NCBI GenBank assembly: GCA_934693135.1
Contig: CAKUVA010000007.1
Coordinates: forward strand, 1-64,000
Direction of reading: 5' to 3'
Length of the DNA: 64,000 nt
Source: an uncultured Bacteroidales bacterium
GTDB lineage: Bacteria > Bacteroidota > Bacteroidia > Bacteroidales > UBA932
A program made the position numbers and the translations under genes. Under the pieces are notes generated by a model. It was not told the DNA's origin and did no database searches. It saw nothing but the letters and a program-made list of their open reading frames with translations. This document shows positions 38,800 through 47,500 of this stretch, one piece after another (positions within the stretch are counted from its first letter, which is position 1; each line of letters opens with the position of its first letter).

Positions 38800-39879
38800 T
38801 TATTTTATTTTGCTGATGAATTCGTCGAACAAGAATTCAGTATCTGTAGGGCCACTGGAAGCCTCAGGATGGAACTGTACTGAACAGAATGGCTTGGTCT
38901 TATGACGTATGCCCTCATTAGTACCATCATTCATATTAACAAACCATGGTTCCCAATCGTTTCCGAGAGCTGACGTATCTACAGCATATCCATGATTCTG
39001 AGATGTTATATAACATCTGTTTGTTCCAATCATGCGAACAGGCTGGTTATGACTTCTATGACCATATTTCAGTTTATATGTCGTAGCTCCTGCAGCTCTA
39101 GCCATCAATTGGTTTCCCATGCAAATACCAAAAATAGGTTTGTCCTGCAACATAGCTTTGCGAATATTCTCTACAGTCTTCGTACAGAATTCAGGATTTC
39201 CAGGACCGTTAGATATGAAAAGACCATCATAATCAAGCGTTGTAAAGTCGTAATCCCATGGAACACGAATGAGCTCCACCCCTCTATCCACGAAACATCT
39301 AAGAATATTATGTTTCACTCCACAGTCTACGAGAACAACCTTCTTATCTCCTGAGCCATAGCTTATAACTTCTTTGCAACTCACTATATCTATCTGATTG
39401 TCCATATTAGGATCATGAACCTCTTCTTCAGCCATCTCTCCCTCAGGAATTATCTGACCAAGCATGGAACCATTATCTCTAAGAAGTTTGGTGATTTCTC
39501 TTGTATCAACACCATAAATTCCTGGAATTTTCTGTTCCTTCATCCATTCATCAAGGCTTTTCACAGCATCCCAGTGACTATATTTAAACGAATATTCAGA
39601 AATCACAAGGCCTCTCACCCATATTTTCTCCGACTCAAAATTCTTCGATATTCCATATCTGTCGATGCCTTCATCCGGAACACCATAATTACCAATAAGC
39701 GGATAAGTCACACATAGGATCTGTCCTGAATAAGACGGATCCGTCAGGCTTTCAGGATAACCAACCATTGCTGTTGAGAAAACCACTTCCCCATCACATG
39801 GTTTATCATACCCGAATGACCATCCCTCAAATTCCATCCCATTCTGAAGACGGAGTTTTGCACGAAGTCTTTGTTTCAT
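38800..39879 (-). CDS. carA: Carbamoyl-phosphate synthase, small subunit
   Basis: Glutaminase subunit that feeds ammonia to CarB. 359 residues. The N-terminal CPSase domain has the blocks EGWSFG and GYPESLTDPSYSGQI; the class I glutaminase has the Cys nucleophile in IFGICMGNQLM and the His/Glu pair in VQFHPEASSGP. The leader has a terminator hairpin and a small open frame (39922-40060), which points to transcription attenuation. Confidence 0.97.
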   Translation of the reverse strand: MKQRLRAKLRLQNGMEFEGWSFGYDKPCDGEVVFSTAMVGYPESLTDPSYSGQILCVTYPLIGNYGVPDEGIDRYGISKNFESEKIWVRGLVISEYSFKYSHWDAVKSLDEWMKEQKIPGIYGVDTREITKLLRDNGSMLGQIIPEGEMAEEEVHDPNMDNQIDIVSCKEVISYGSGDKKVVLVDCGVKHNILRCFVDRGVELIRVPWDYDFTTLDYDGLFISNGPGNPEFCTKTVENIRKAMLQDKPIFGICMGNQLMARAAGATTYKLKYGHRSHNQPVRMIGTNRCYITSQNHGYAVDTSALGNDWEPWFVNMNDGTNEGIRHKTKPFCSVQFHPEASSGPTDTEFLFDEFISKIK

Positions 39880-39921
39880 CTTGTTCGTTATATCTTATTA
39901 ATTTTTATTCAACACATTACT

Positions 39922-39952
39922 AAAAAAAAGACCATCCCTTTCGGGAACGGTC
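39922..39952 (-). terminator. Terminator in the carAB leader (candidate attenuator)
   Basis: Minus-strand stem GACC-TCCC / GGGA-GGTC with a GAAA loop (39952-39930), followed by eight T (39929-39922), and carA starts 43 bases later. No gene lies upstream on this strand, so the terminator can only act on the carAB leader itself. Confidence 0.7.
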
Positions 39953-39956
39953 AATC

Positions 39957-40031
39957 TCAATCAACACAGACAATAGAGGAACACTGGCTCAACAAGAACC
40001 CTGATATAGTTATATATGTTCCTTTTCTCAT
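39957..40031 (-). CDS. Possible 24-residue leader peptide of carAB
   Basis: ATG at 40031-40029, stop TGA at 39959-39957; the stop lies 5 bases before the terminator stem. The reading (MRKGTYITISGFLLSQCSSI and four more) has no run of a regulatory amino acid such as Arg. Position is right for a leader peptide, but length and codon content prove nothing; it may be chance. Confidence 0.3.
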   Translation of the reverse strand: MRKGTYITISGFLLSQCSSIVCVD

Positions 40032-40033
40032 GC

Positions 40034-40094
40034 CTGAAATATTTAGTCCTTTTATTTCAGATTGCGAATTTAAGACTTTTTTTTCGAATACAAA
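40034..40094 (-). promoter_or_regulatory. Promoter and first hairpin of the carAB leader
   Basis: Minus strand TTTG (40094-40091), 18 bases, TAAATTCG (40072-40065, one mismatch to consensus). About 7 bases on, arms CTGAAAT/ATTTCAG (40060-40054 and 40040-40034) make a hairpin directly before the leader ATG. Confidence 0.45.
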
Positions 40095-40166
40095 AATCAG
40101 AATTCATTTAGATTCTAAGAAGTTGTTTTTTTGTATTTTTGCGCTCGATTTTAAATTAGGAATAAA

Positions 40167-41366
40167 ATGAATACAATTACAAGGAATGGCGGGAGAAGAT
40201 TAGCAAAATGGCTCCCTGTAATTAGCCTGACTTTCTCGGCATTCATATTCAATACATCAGAATTTATACCGATAGGCCTTCTGACAGACATTGCGAAAGA
40301 TTTTGCCATCACAGAATCCAAAGCAGGCCTTTTAATAACAATTTACGCATGGGTCGTAGCGATTGCTTCACTCCCCCTCATGCTTATATTCGCCAAGACT
40401 GAGAATAAAAAATTACTACTATCAATAGTTGGATTGTTCATTCTCAGCCACATTCTCTCAGGCTTTTCAGGAAGCTACTTCATGCTAATGTTCTCCAGAA
40501 TGGGTGTAGCATGTGCGCACGCCATATTTTGGTCAATAGTCACACCTCTTGCGGTAAGAGTTGCTCCGGAAGGACGACGTTCTACAGCATTGAGCTTAAT
40601 AATCACGGGGTCATCCGTAGCTATGATTGTAGGACTTCCGCTCGGCAGAGCTATCGGAATCATGGTCGGTTGGCGAGTAACATTCTTGATAATCGCAGCG
40701 CTTGCATCTGTAGTATTCATCATTCTCGCCTCAGTACTTCCGAAAGCCCCAAGCGACAACAATATATCGATTAAAACGCTTCCAGAACTTATCAAGACTC
40801 CAGCACTCCTATGCATCTATCTACTTACGGTAATAGCTATTACGGGCCATTATACAGCATATAGCTACATTGAACCTTTCCTTGGACAGATAGCAGGCAT
40901 GCCTAACACTTGGATCACTCTCGTATTGTCAGCTTTTGGAATCGTCGGAATTATAGGAAGCTGGTTTTTCTCTCAATATTATGATCGTCACCAATTTTTT
41001 TTCCTGAAGTTTGCAGTAATAGGAATATGCGTATCAGTTCTCTGCTTGAGAACAGCCGCCGCCAATCAGACAATTGTGATTCTTCTATGCCTATTATGGG
41101 GCTTGGCTATCAACAGCTTTAATCTTGCATTCCAATCTGAAGTTATACAAAATGCCCCGAAGGGTACAGCAATTGCCATGTCAATATACTCCGGCATATA
41201 TAATGTTGGAATAGGCGCAGGAGCACTTGTCGGAGGTACAGTATGTTCATCAATAGGTATAAGCTATATAGGATATGTAGGTGGTGTCATAGGAACTGTC
41301 GCATCATTATATTGCCTGTTCCGCTTTATACCTACACTACAATCCATACGTTCAAATAGAAGATAA
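40167..41366 (+). CDS. MFS transporter, DHA1/AraJ-like efflux family
   Basis: 399 residues, about twelve membrane helices. The first helix region FIFNTSEFIPIGLLTDIAKDF and the later GLPLGRAIGIMVGWR motif are typical of the DHA1 sugar- and drug-efflux group (AraJ, SotB). Substrate unknown. Divergent from carAB. A perfect -7 box TATTTTTG is at 40134-40141 with no clear -33 partner. It is 53 bases ahead of the ThrE-like gene. Confidence 0.9.
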   Translation: MNTITRNGGRRLAKWLPVISLTFSAFIFNTSEFIPIGLLTDIAKDFAITESKAGLLITIYAWVVAIASLPLMLIFAKTENKKLLLSIVGLFILSHILSGFSGSYFMLMFSRMGVACAHAIFWSIVTPLAVRVAPEGRRSTALSLIITGSSVAMIVGLPLGRAIGIMVGWRVTFLIIAALASVVFIILASVLPKAPSDNNISIKTLPELIKTPALLCIYLLTVIAITGHYTAYSYIEPFLGQIAGMPNTWITLVLSAFGIVGIIGSWFFSQYYDRHQFFFLKFAVIGICVSVLCLRTAAANQTIVILLCLLWGLAINSFNLAFQSEVIQNAPKGTAIAMSIYSGIYNVGIGAGALVGGTVCSSIGISYIGYVGGVIGTVASLYCLFRFIPTLQSIRSNRR

Positions 41367-41419
41367 TTTTTGATAGTTTGAAAATATTGGTAAATTAGCA
41401 AGACTAATTGCATAAGCAA

Positions 41420-42661
41420 ATGAATACGGCCAACAATTCTGACGAAGTTCTTGAAATGGCTTCTGAAGCAGGACATATACTGCTCGAAAATGGAGCTGAA
41501 ATTTCCCGTGTTGAAGACACTATGGAACGGATTTCATCGCATTACGGCGTAAAATCCAGTCACTTCTTCGTATTGAGCAACGGAATATTCACGACAAGTT
41601 CGATAAACAAATATGCAAATGTCGAATTCATACCTATAAGAGGAATTCAGTTGTCTAAAGTCGTTGCCATAAACAGATTAAGCTACGATATTGCCGCGAA
41701 TAAATATTCTTTGGAAGAGGCTCGCAAACTTGTTGGCGAAATCAGCAGAGCACCATCAAAGCCGGCATGGGAACAAATTTTGGGGGCTGCTTTCGGCGCA
41801 GCCGGATTCAGTATCGTATTCGGAGGAGGTTTTATGGATAGTGTTGCAGCATTCATTGTCGGGATGCTTCTTTACATTTTCTGTATTTTCGTCAGTTCCA
41901 GATACATGTCTAAGATTGTCGGCAACATAAGTAATGCACTCGTCGCAACTCTGCTATGCCTATCGTCGTATAGGCTTGGATTCGGTGAGAGTCTCAGCAA
42001 TATAATAATAGGTGCCGTTATGCCTCTCATTCCTGGGGTTCCTTTCGTAAATGGGGTGAGAGACCTGGCAGATTCTGACTATATTGCAGGCATAACAAGG
42101 CTCACCGATGCAATGCTTGGCTTCTTCTGCATAGCTCTTGGAGTCGGTATCAGTTTCATGATCGATGGATGGGTATTCAATGGAATCATAGAACTGAAAG
42201 GAATGATTGTCAATGCTGAGACGGCAAGCATCGGCTGGCAGTTCACGGCAGCATTTGTAGGAACATTAGCATTCGCCATTTTGTTCGGAGTCCCACGTGA
42301 ACAATACATAACTTCAGGCTTCATCGGAGCAATCGGCTGGGCATCATACCTTTTATTGACAAGGAACGATCTCACGAGTTCTGTAGTCGGTATCGCTTTT
42401 TCGACAATGCTTGTTTGCATAATGTCCAGAATAGCGGCAGTATGGGATAAGTGTCCAAGTACTGTATATCTTCTTTGCGGCATATTCCCCCTCGTACCTG
42501 GAGCAGGAGTATTCTGGTTTACATACTACCTTGTATCCAAAAAATTATGGTTGTCTGCAACCACAGGATTCACAGCAATAACAGCTGCAATTGCCATTGT
42601 TCTTGGAATAATCTTCGCAATGGAACTCCCACAACGTATATTTTCAAAGCTAAAACGATGA
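41420..42661 (+). CDS. Threonine/serine exporter (ThrE) family protein
   Basis: 413 residues from the ATG at 41420 (a TTG at 41408 adds four residues). The N-terminal ThrE part (about 1-250) starts with the cytosolic block LLENGAEISRVEDTMERIS and has about five helices; the C-terminal ThrE_2 part (about 265-405) has about five more. Both halves are in one chain, as in Corynebacterium ThrE; many bacteria have them split. Exporters of the family carry threonine and serine; the true substrate here is untested. Serine handling would fit with sdaA in the same region, but that is only a thought. Confidence 0.88.
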   Translation: MNTANNSDEVLEMASEAGHILLENGAEISRVEDTMERISSHYGVKSSHFFVLSNGIFTTSSINKYANVEFIPIRGIQLSKVVAINRLSYDIAANKYSLEEARKLVGEISRAPSKPAWEQILGAAFGAAGFSIVFGGGFMDSVAAFIVGMLLYIFCIFVSSRYMSKIVGNISNALVATLLCLSSYRLGFGESLSNIIIGAVMPLIPGVPFVNGVRDLADSDYIAGITRLTDAMLGFFCIALGVGISFMIDGWVFNGIIELKGMIVNAETASIGWQFTAAFVGTLAFAILFGVPREQYITSGFIGAIGWASYLLLTRNDLTSSVVGIAFSTMLVCIMSRIAAVWDKCPSTVYLLCGIFPLVPGAGVFWFTYYLVSKKLWLSATTGFTAITAAIAIVLGIIFAMELPQRIFSKLKR

Positions 42662-42665
42662 GGCA

Positions 42666-42697
42666 TTTGCATATCGGTACACGAATGATTATCTTTG
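42666..42697 (+). promoter_or_regulatory. Promoter of the SulP gene
   Basis: TTTG (42666-42669), 20 bases, TATCTTTG (42690-42697): full consensus. The start of transcription would be near 42704. Confidence 0.75.
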
Positions 42698-42743
42698 CGA
42701 CCTTTTTCAAGAGTTAATTAATGTTAAAGGACCGATATGCAAA
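42666..42743. repeat. 13-bp perfect inverted repeat bracketing promoter and start codon of the SulP gene
   Basis: TTTGCATATCGGT at 42666-42678 and ACCGATATGCAAA at 42731-42743. The first arm contains the -33 element; the second covers the bases before the ATG and the first codons. The arms are 52 bases apart. Confidence 0.7.
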
Positions 42744-44425
42744 AACTTGACTTCCATCCTAAATTCTTTACCTGCATCAAGAATTACAACAAGAACACCT
42801 TCATGTCAGATCTAATGGCAGGAATCATTGTCGGCATTGTAGCGCTTCCTCTTGCCATAGCATTCGCAATAGCATCAGGAGTATCACCTGAAAAAGGTAT
42901 AATCACAGCTATAATTGCCGGATTCATTGTTTCCTTCCTAGGAGGAAGCAGAGTGCAGATAGGAGGTCCAACAGGCGCATTCATAGTTATCGTATATGGT
43001 GTAATCCAACAGTATGGTATAGGAGGTCTCACTATAGCCACTATCATTGCCGGTGTCCTTCTCATACTCCTTGGCGTATTTAAACTAGGAACTGTCATAA
43101 AATTTATCCCTTATCCTGTAGTCGTAGGTTTCACAAGTGGAATAGCCGTTACTATATTCACAACACAGATGGCAGACGTATTCGGCATGTCATTCGGTGG
43201 AGAAAGCGTACCGGGTGATTTCATAGGTAAATGGATGTTGTATTTTAGGCATATAGACACCATAAACTGGTGGGATGCAATTGTAAGCGCGATAAGTGTG
43301 TTGCTCATTGTCATTGTACCAAAATTTTCCAAAAAAATTCCAGGATCTCTCGTAGCCATCATTATAGTGACAATCGGAGTATGGTATCTAAAAAACTTTC
43401 TTGGTATTACGGGCATTGACACTATTGGCGACAGATTTACTATTGATTCGCATCTACCTAAAGCGACGGTTCCACCACTCGATTGGGAAGCTATCAAGAA
43501 TCTGTTCCCGATAGCAGTGACAATAGCAGCTCTAGGAGCCATCGAATCACTTCTCTCCGCAACTGTAGCAGATGGAATGATTAGTGACCATCATAACTCT
43601 AACACTGAACTCATCGCTCTTGGTATAGCTAATATGGTAACTCCTCTTTTCGGTGGAATTCCAGCCACAGGTGCCATTGCAAGAACAATGACAAACATCA
43701 ATAATGGTGGACGTACTCCTGTGGCAGGTATGATCCATGCTGTAGTATTATTGTTGATCCTTCTCTTCCTAATGCCTTTAGCGCGGTTCATTCCTATGGC
43801 ATGTCTTGCAGGAGTACTAGTCGTAGTCTCATACAACATGAGTGGTTGGAGAACATTCGTTGCCCTATTAAAGAATCCTAAATCAGATGTAACTGTTCTG
43901 CTGATAACTTTCTTCCTGACAGTAGTTTTCGACCTAACGGTAGCTATAGCAGTAGGACTCATGCTTGCATGTGTCCTGTTCATGAGACGTGTCATGGAAA
44001 CTACAGAAATATCCGTTATCAAGAACGAAATCAAAGTGCAGGACGAATCTGGTATCCACACCTATGATGAGGGATTAAGTATTCCTAAAGGAGTGGAAGT
44101 ATATGAGATAAATGGACCTTACTTCTTCGGGATTGCGACACAATTCGAGGAAATCATGACAGAATTCGGAGATAAGTCGAAAGTTCGTATAATCCGTATG
44201 AGGAAAGTTCCGTTTATAGATTCTACAGGAATTCATAATCTAACCAACCTCTGCGAAATGAGTAAGAAGAAGAACATAACTGTAGTTCTTTCCGGTGTGA
44301 ATCCAAAAGTTCACACAGCACTTCAAAAGGCTGGGTTCTATCAGTTGCTTGGAGAGCAGAACATCTGTCCTGATATCAATATAGCCCTTACCAGAGCACA
44401 AGCAATCCTCGGAAACAAAGATTAA
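42737..44425 (+). CDS. SulP-family anion transporter with STAS domain
   Basis: 562 residues. Membrane domain of about 12-14 helices (20-415), with the SulP signature near residues 25-75 (DLMAGIIVGIVALPLAIAFAIASG, written here in part), then a cytosolic STAS domain (about 445-555). The STAS loop PFIDSTGIHNL has the Asp-Ser pair that resembles the phospho-site of anti-sigma antagonists. SulP proteins carry sulfate, bicarbonate or other anions; the substrate cannot be told from sequence by eye. Confidence 0.94.
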   Translation: MQKLDFHPKFFTCIKNYNKNTFMSDLMAGIIVGIVALPLAIAFAIASGVSPEKGIITAIIAGFIVSFLGGSRVQIGGPTGAFIVIVYGVIQQYGIGGLTIATIIAGVLLILLGVFKLGTVIKFIPYPVVVGFTSGIAVTIFTTQMADVFGMSFGGESVPGDFIGKWMLYFRHIDTINWWDAIVSAISVLLIVIVPKFSKKIPGSLVAIIIVTIGVWYLKNFLGITGIDTIGDRFTIDSHLPKATVPPLDWEAIKNLFPIAVTIAALGAIESLLSATVADGMISDHHNSNTELIALGIANMVTPLFGGIPATGAIARTMTNINNGGRTPVAGMIHAVVLLLILLFLMPLARFIPMACLAGVLVVVSYNMSGWRTFVALLKNPKSDVTVLLITFFLTVVFDLTVAIAVGLMLACVLFMRRVMETTEISVIKNEIKVQDESGIHTYDEGLSIPKGVEVYEINGPYFFGIATQFEEIMTEFGDKSKVRIIRMRKVPFIDSTGIHNLTNLCEMSKKKNITVVLSGVNPKVHTALQKAGFYQLLGEQNICPDINIALTRAQAILGNKD

Positions 44426-44478
44426 GAAGCTGTTTGGACTTATGTCGAAAAGTATACCACAAGTATATCATTTCCAAA

Positions 44479-44510
44479 CAAAAAACCTCACAGAAGATAT
44501 CTGTGAGGTT
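44479..44510 (-). terminator. Terminator of tRNA-Phe
   Basis: Perfect 10-bp stem AACCTCACAG / CTGTGAGGTT (44484-44493 and 44501-44510), 7-base loop; on the minus strand it is followed by a run of T. The 3' end of the tRNA is 6 bases upstream. The plus strand has no T-run, so it serves the tRNA rather than the SulP gene. Confidence 0.85.
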
Positions 44511-44516
44511 CTTGTG

Positions 44517-44589
44517 TGGTGCCACCGAGAATCGAACTAGGGACACAAGGATTTTCAGTCCTTTGCTCTACCAACTGAGCTATGGCACC
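44517..44589 (-). tRNA. tRNA-Phe (anticodon GAA)
   Basis: 73 bases, no encoded CCA. Acceptor stem GGTGCCA/TGGCACC, D arm GCTC/GAGC, anticodon stem AAGGA/TCCTT with loop CTGAAAA (anticodon at 44556-44554), T loop TTCGATT. The T stem CCTAG/CTCGG has one U-C mismatch (44539 against 44527). It has its own promoter and terminator. Confidence 0.96.
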
Positions 44590-44650
44590 ATTATTTTCAT
44601 TTCCTTTCACGAGAAGTTCAATTTGTTACTGTTCTTATCGTTTGGGATTA

Positions 44651-44681
44651 CAAAGGTAAGCATTTTTTCTTACACTCCAAA
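44651..44681 (-). promoter_or_regulatory. Promoter of tRNA-Phe
   Basis: Minus strand TTTG (44681-44678), 19 bases, TACCTTTG (44658-44651): a full consensus match, about 60 bases before the mature 5' end. Confidence 0.75.
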
Positions 44682-44763
44682 CTTTTCAGCACTTTTTTTT
44701 GATATTTTTTCATTTTTTTCTCGTAACATTTCAGAAATGATTGAAAACTAAATATATGCGATT

Positions 44764-46521
44764 TTACAGATTTTTGGGGATTTTTAGCGTCATGCCTGGC
44801 TGAATATTAGTCGTAATGCCATTCGCTTTCATAATATCATTCGCGCTCACCCCTGGATATGCCTTGGCTATGCTATACAATGTATCTCCTTTCTTCACGA
44901 CATATGTATCATACTTTCCTGATGTAGCCACTCCTGAAGGCTTCGTTCCTGGATAAAGAGTTCTTTTGTCTGCCTGAACAGATGTTGTGGACTGATTCTT
45001 TTCTGCTGAAGACTGACTCGTGGATGTCTTCGTTGAGACCGTGGAGGAAGTAGTAGAGGATACTACTGCTGGTGCACTGCCCTTCCCGTATATAACTAAA
45101 GTCTGTCCGATCTTTAGATTGTTACTGCGAAGATGATTCCATTTCTTGAGCTGTGAAACCGTCACATGATACTTCGATGCGATTTTTCCGAGATAATCCC
45201 CACTCTTGACACGATAAGTAATCCTTCCACTACCGGATGTTCCAGTGCCTGAGCCATATGCAACGATATTCTGCAACGTAGCAGGATTAAACAACTCTGC
45301 TGCACGATGTGTATACACAGAATCCTCATTTTCGATAAATTTCGACGAAAACTTAAATGGCAGTCTGAGAATATACTCGCGCTCATTGCCAGGAATTATA
45401 TCATGCGTATACTGTGGATTCAGATTACGCAGCTCCTCCACAGATATGCCTGTCATATCATGAATCTGCTGGAAATGCAACATCCTGCGAATCTGGAATG
45501 TATCAAGATGAGCCGGCATCTGGACTTTGTCAGGAATGATACCATGCTCTTTATAATAGGTAAACGCATACATGGCCCCGACAAAAGCAGGAACATAACC
45601 ACGAGTCTCTTTTGGAAGATAGTCATACACTTTCCAGAAATCAGAACTACCTCCAGCCCTACGCATTGCTTTATTCACATTGCCAGCACCGCAGTTATAT
45701 GACGATATAGCAAGATTCCAATCACCAAAAATACGGTATGAATCATAAAGATACCTAGCAGCGGCATCAGCAGCCCTGAATGGGTCCAAACGCTCATCAA
45801 CATACGAATTTATCACCAACCCATAATTCTTGGCTGTTGTATACATGAATTGCCACATTCCCTTCGCCCCAGCACGTGATACTGCCACCGGATTGAGAGC
45901 AGACTCAATGACAGCCATATATTTCAGCTCCTCCGGCATATCATACTTATTCAATGTAGACTCGAATATAGGGAAATAATAACTTGCAAGTGCAAGCATG
46001 TGAGCCATCTTCGTAGGCATTTTCTCCGCATATAGAATAATGTAGTTCCTCACAGTTTCATTATAAGGAAGAGTGATGAACGAATTCATCTTCGAGAGTC
46101 TCTCAAGCAGGACCTTGTCTGGCACATTCGATGTAAAATGTACGGAATCCATATTGTAGCTACCCTCAATGCTATTTTTCGCTTGTCGATGAAGATACCA
46201 AATACTCAAAAGACTATCCGTAACCTCCTGAGAATATGTTTCCGGCGCAACGCCATCAAGAAGAGAGAAATTCCGCGATGTCCTTTCAGAAATAGTTTCG
46301 TCCACATAAGCCGTATCTTTGAACGCCTCTACTTCTTGCAATAAAGAATCAATCACACATCTCATCCTATAATTTTCTCTGATGAGTTCCTTCCGAGTCT
46401 TGCTTTTCTCCGTCTTTTTCTTTGCAAACACTCCGTTCTGTGCTGCCGCCTCTGGAATAATAAAAGTCAATGTCAATGCCGCCGTCACGGCAACGCCTGA
46501 AAGTAGTTTCGAAAAAATCAT
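44764..46521 (-). CDS. MltD-like lytic transglycosylase with two LysM domains
   Basis: Splits peptidoglycan between MurNAc and GlcNAc. 585 residues. Signal peptide (1-27), a transglycosylase SLT domain whose catalytic Glu is in AVIESALNPVAVSRAGAKG, with AISSYNCGAGNV later, then two LysM glycan-binding repeats (near 440-485 and 540-584: VKSGDYLGKIASKYHV and VKKGDTLYSIAKAY) joined by a Ser/Thr-rich linker. Last gene of parA-parB-DUF5683-mltD. Confidence 0.94.
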   Translation of the reverse strand: MIFSKLLSGVAVTAALTLTFIIPEAAAQNGVFAKKKTEKSKTRKELIRENYRMRCVIDSLLQEVEAFKDTAYVDETISERTSRNFSLLDGVAPETYSQEVTDSLLSIWYLHRQAKNSIEGSYNMDSVHFTSNVPDKVLLERLSKMNSFITLPYNETVRNYIILYAEKMPTKMAHMLALASYYFPIFESTLNKYDMPEELKYMAVIESALNPVAVSRAGAKGMWQFMYTTAKNYGLVINSYVDERLDPFRAADAAARYLYDSYRIFGDWNLAISSYNCGAGNVNKAMRRAGGSSDFWKVYDYLPKETRGYVPAFVGAMYAFTYYKEHGIIPDKVQMPAHLDTFQIRRMLHFQQIHDMTGISVEELRNLNPQYTHDIIPGNEREYILRLPFKFSSKFIENEDSVYTHRAAELFNPATLQNIVAYGSGTGTSGSGRITYRVKSGDYLGKIASKYHVTVSQLKKWNHLRSNNLKIGQTLVIYGKGSAPAVVSSTTSSTVSTKTSTSQSSAEKNQSTTSVQADKRTLYPGTKPSGVATSGKYDTYVVKKGDTLYSIAKAYPGVSANDIMKANGITTNIQPGMTLKIPKNL

Positions 46522-46545
46522 GTCTTTCTTGTATATGTCAATGCA

Positions 46546-47499
46546 TTAAAACCTGAACCCTACACGCAGGCCAAAGCCTTCAGTAACAGGCCCTGCAACA
46601 GGTCTCATGCGGTTCGATGAAGGAGCCACACTATTCATGGCATAGCCCATATCAGGACTAATAACAGCCGGTTCCACACTCATTGATATATCATCATTTA
46701 ATTCAAAGTCCTGCATATAAGAGAATACATTAGCATCTATCACCTGAAGTAGATAAAATCCCATTAGAGCCACTACCGAATAATCTCTATATCGTCTAAA
46801 TACATCCCTATAATACTTTGCCGAAGAAGCAGAGACAGGACCATTATAATCAGAATCAACGGCAGTAGCCTGGTTATAAATGCGCTTATATCTTAAATAA
46901 TTGGTATTATTTGTAATAAGAAAATGTGTTGAACCCATCAATCCTAAATAGTAAATAGGAATCTTCCAATATTCACCATTATATGCTTGTCCAAGTCCAG
47001 GAAGCAGTATTGAATAAAGAGTTGCCTTACCAGCCTGATGGGGAGTTCCACGATTAAAGTTCCCCACACCATCAAGCAAAGTAGCCCAATATACAAGTCC
47101 AGTACCGACAAAACAGAGATTGCTTATGGTTCTATCACTCTTATTACCATCAGTATTGTAACGATGTCTGAAATATATTCCCGCACCGGCCGTTGCAGCC
47201 AATCCACCATACACCACTGGAAGCTTCCAATATTGCTTGTTATACATCTGCTGCGCACCGATGAATACTGAAGAGCCAGCAAACATCACCCCTATTCTAG
47301 CTTCACGCCTATGCGACACACCACCAAAGAATTCCTTAAATGTAAATGCTGCATCTGTAGAATCTCTCGCCGTAGAATCGCTTTCATCATTATAATTCTG
47401 AGTAAATGCATCCTCTTTGAACTGTCCTCTCGCATTGAACGAAAAAGACACAAGAAGAAGCATTATAACAGCAATGGTATGAAACAATCGTCTATGCAT
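46546..47499 (-). CDS. DUF5683 membrane protein
   Basis: 317 residues from the ATG at 47499, one base after the parB stop; that start gives a proper signal peptide (basic MHRRLF, then a hydrophobic core). Starts at 47520 or 47517 inside parB are less likely. Middle part has several hydrophobic segments and the block SILLPGLGQAYNGEYWKIPIYY, the DUF5683 signature. Function not known; in Bacteroidota this family is regularly found just after parAB. Confidence 0.85.
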   Translation of the reverse strand: MHRRLFHTIAVIMLLLVSFSFNARGQFKEDAFTQNYNDESDSTARDSTDAAFTFKEFFGGVSHRREARIGVMFAGSSVFIGAQQMYNKQYWKLPVVYGGLAATAGAGIYFRHRYNTDGNKSDRTISNLCFVGTGLVYWATLLDGVGNFNRGTPHQAGKATLYSILLPGLGQAYNGEYWKIPIYYLGLMGSTHFLITNNTNYLRYKRIYNQATAVDSDYNGPVSASSAKYYRDVFRRYRDYSVVALMGFYLLQVIDANVFSYMQDFELNDDISMSVEPAVISPDMGYAMNSVAPSSNRMRPVAGPVTEGFGLRVGFRF

Positions 47500-47500
47500 C

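Noticed and set aside
42666..42743. An invertible promoter upstream of the SulP gene
   Set aside because: The arms fit the size of some inversion sites, but one arm covers the start codon and no recombinase gene is in the window; a static operator is simpler.
44434..44751. A 105-residue plus-strand reading frame over tRNA-Phe
   Set aside because: It is the antisense of the tRNA and its terminator, a known source of false genes.
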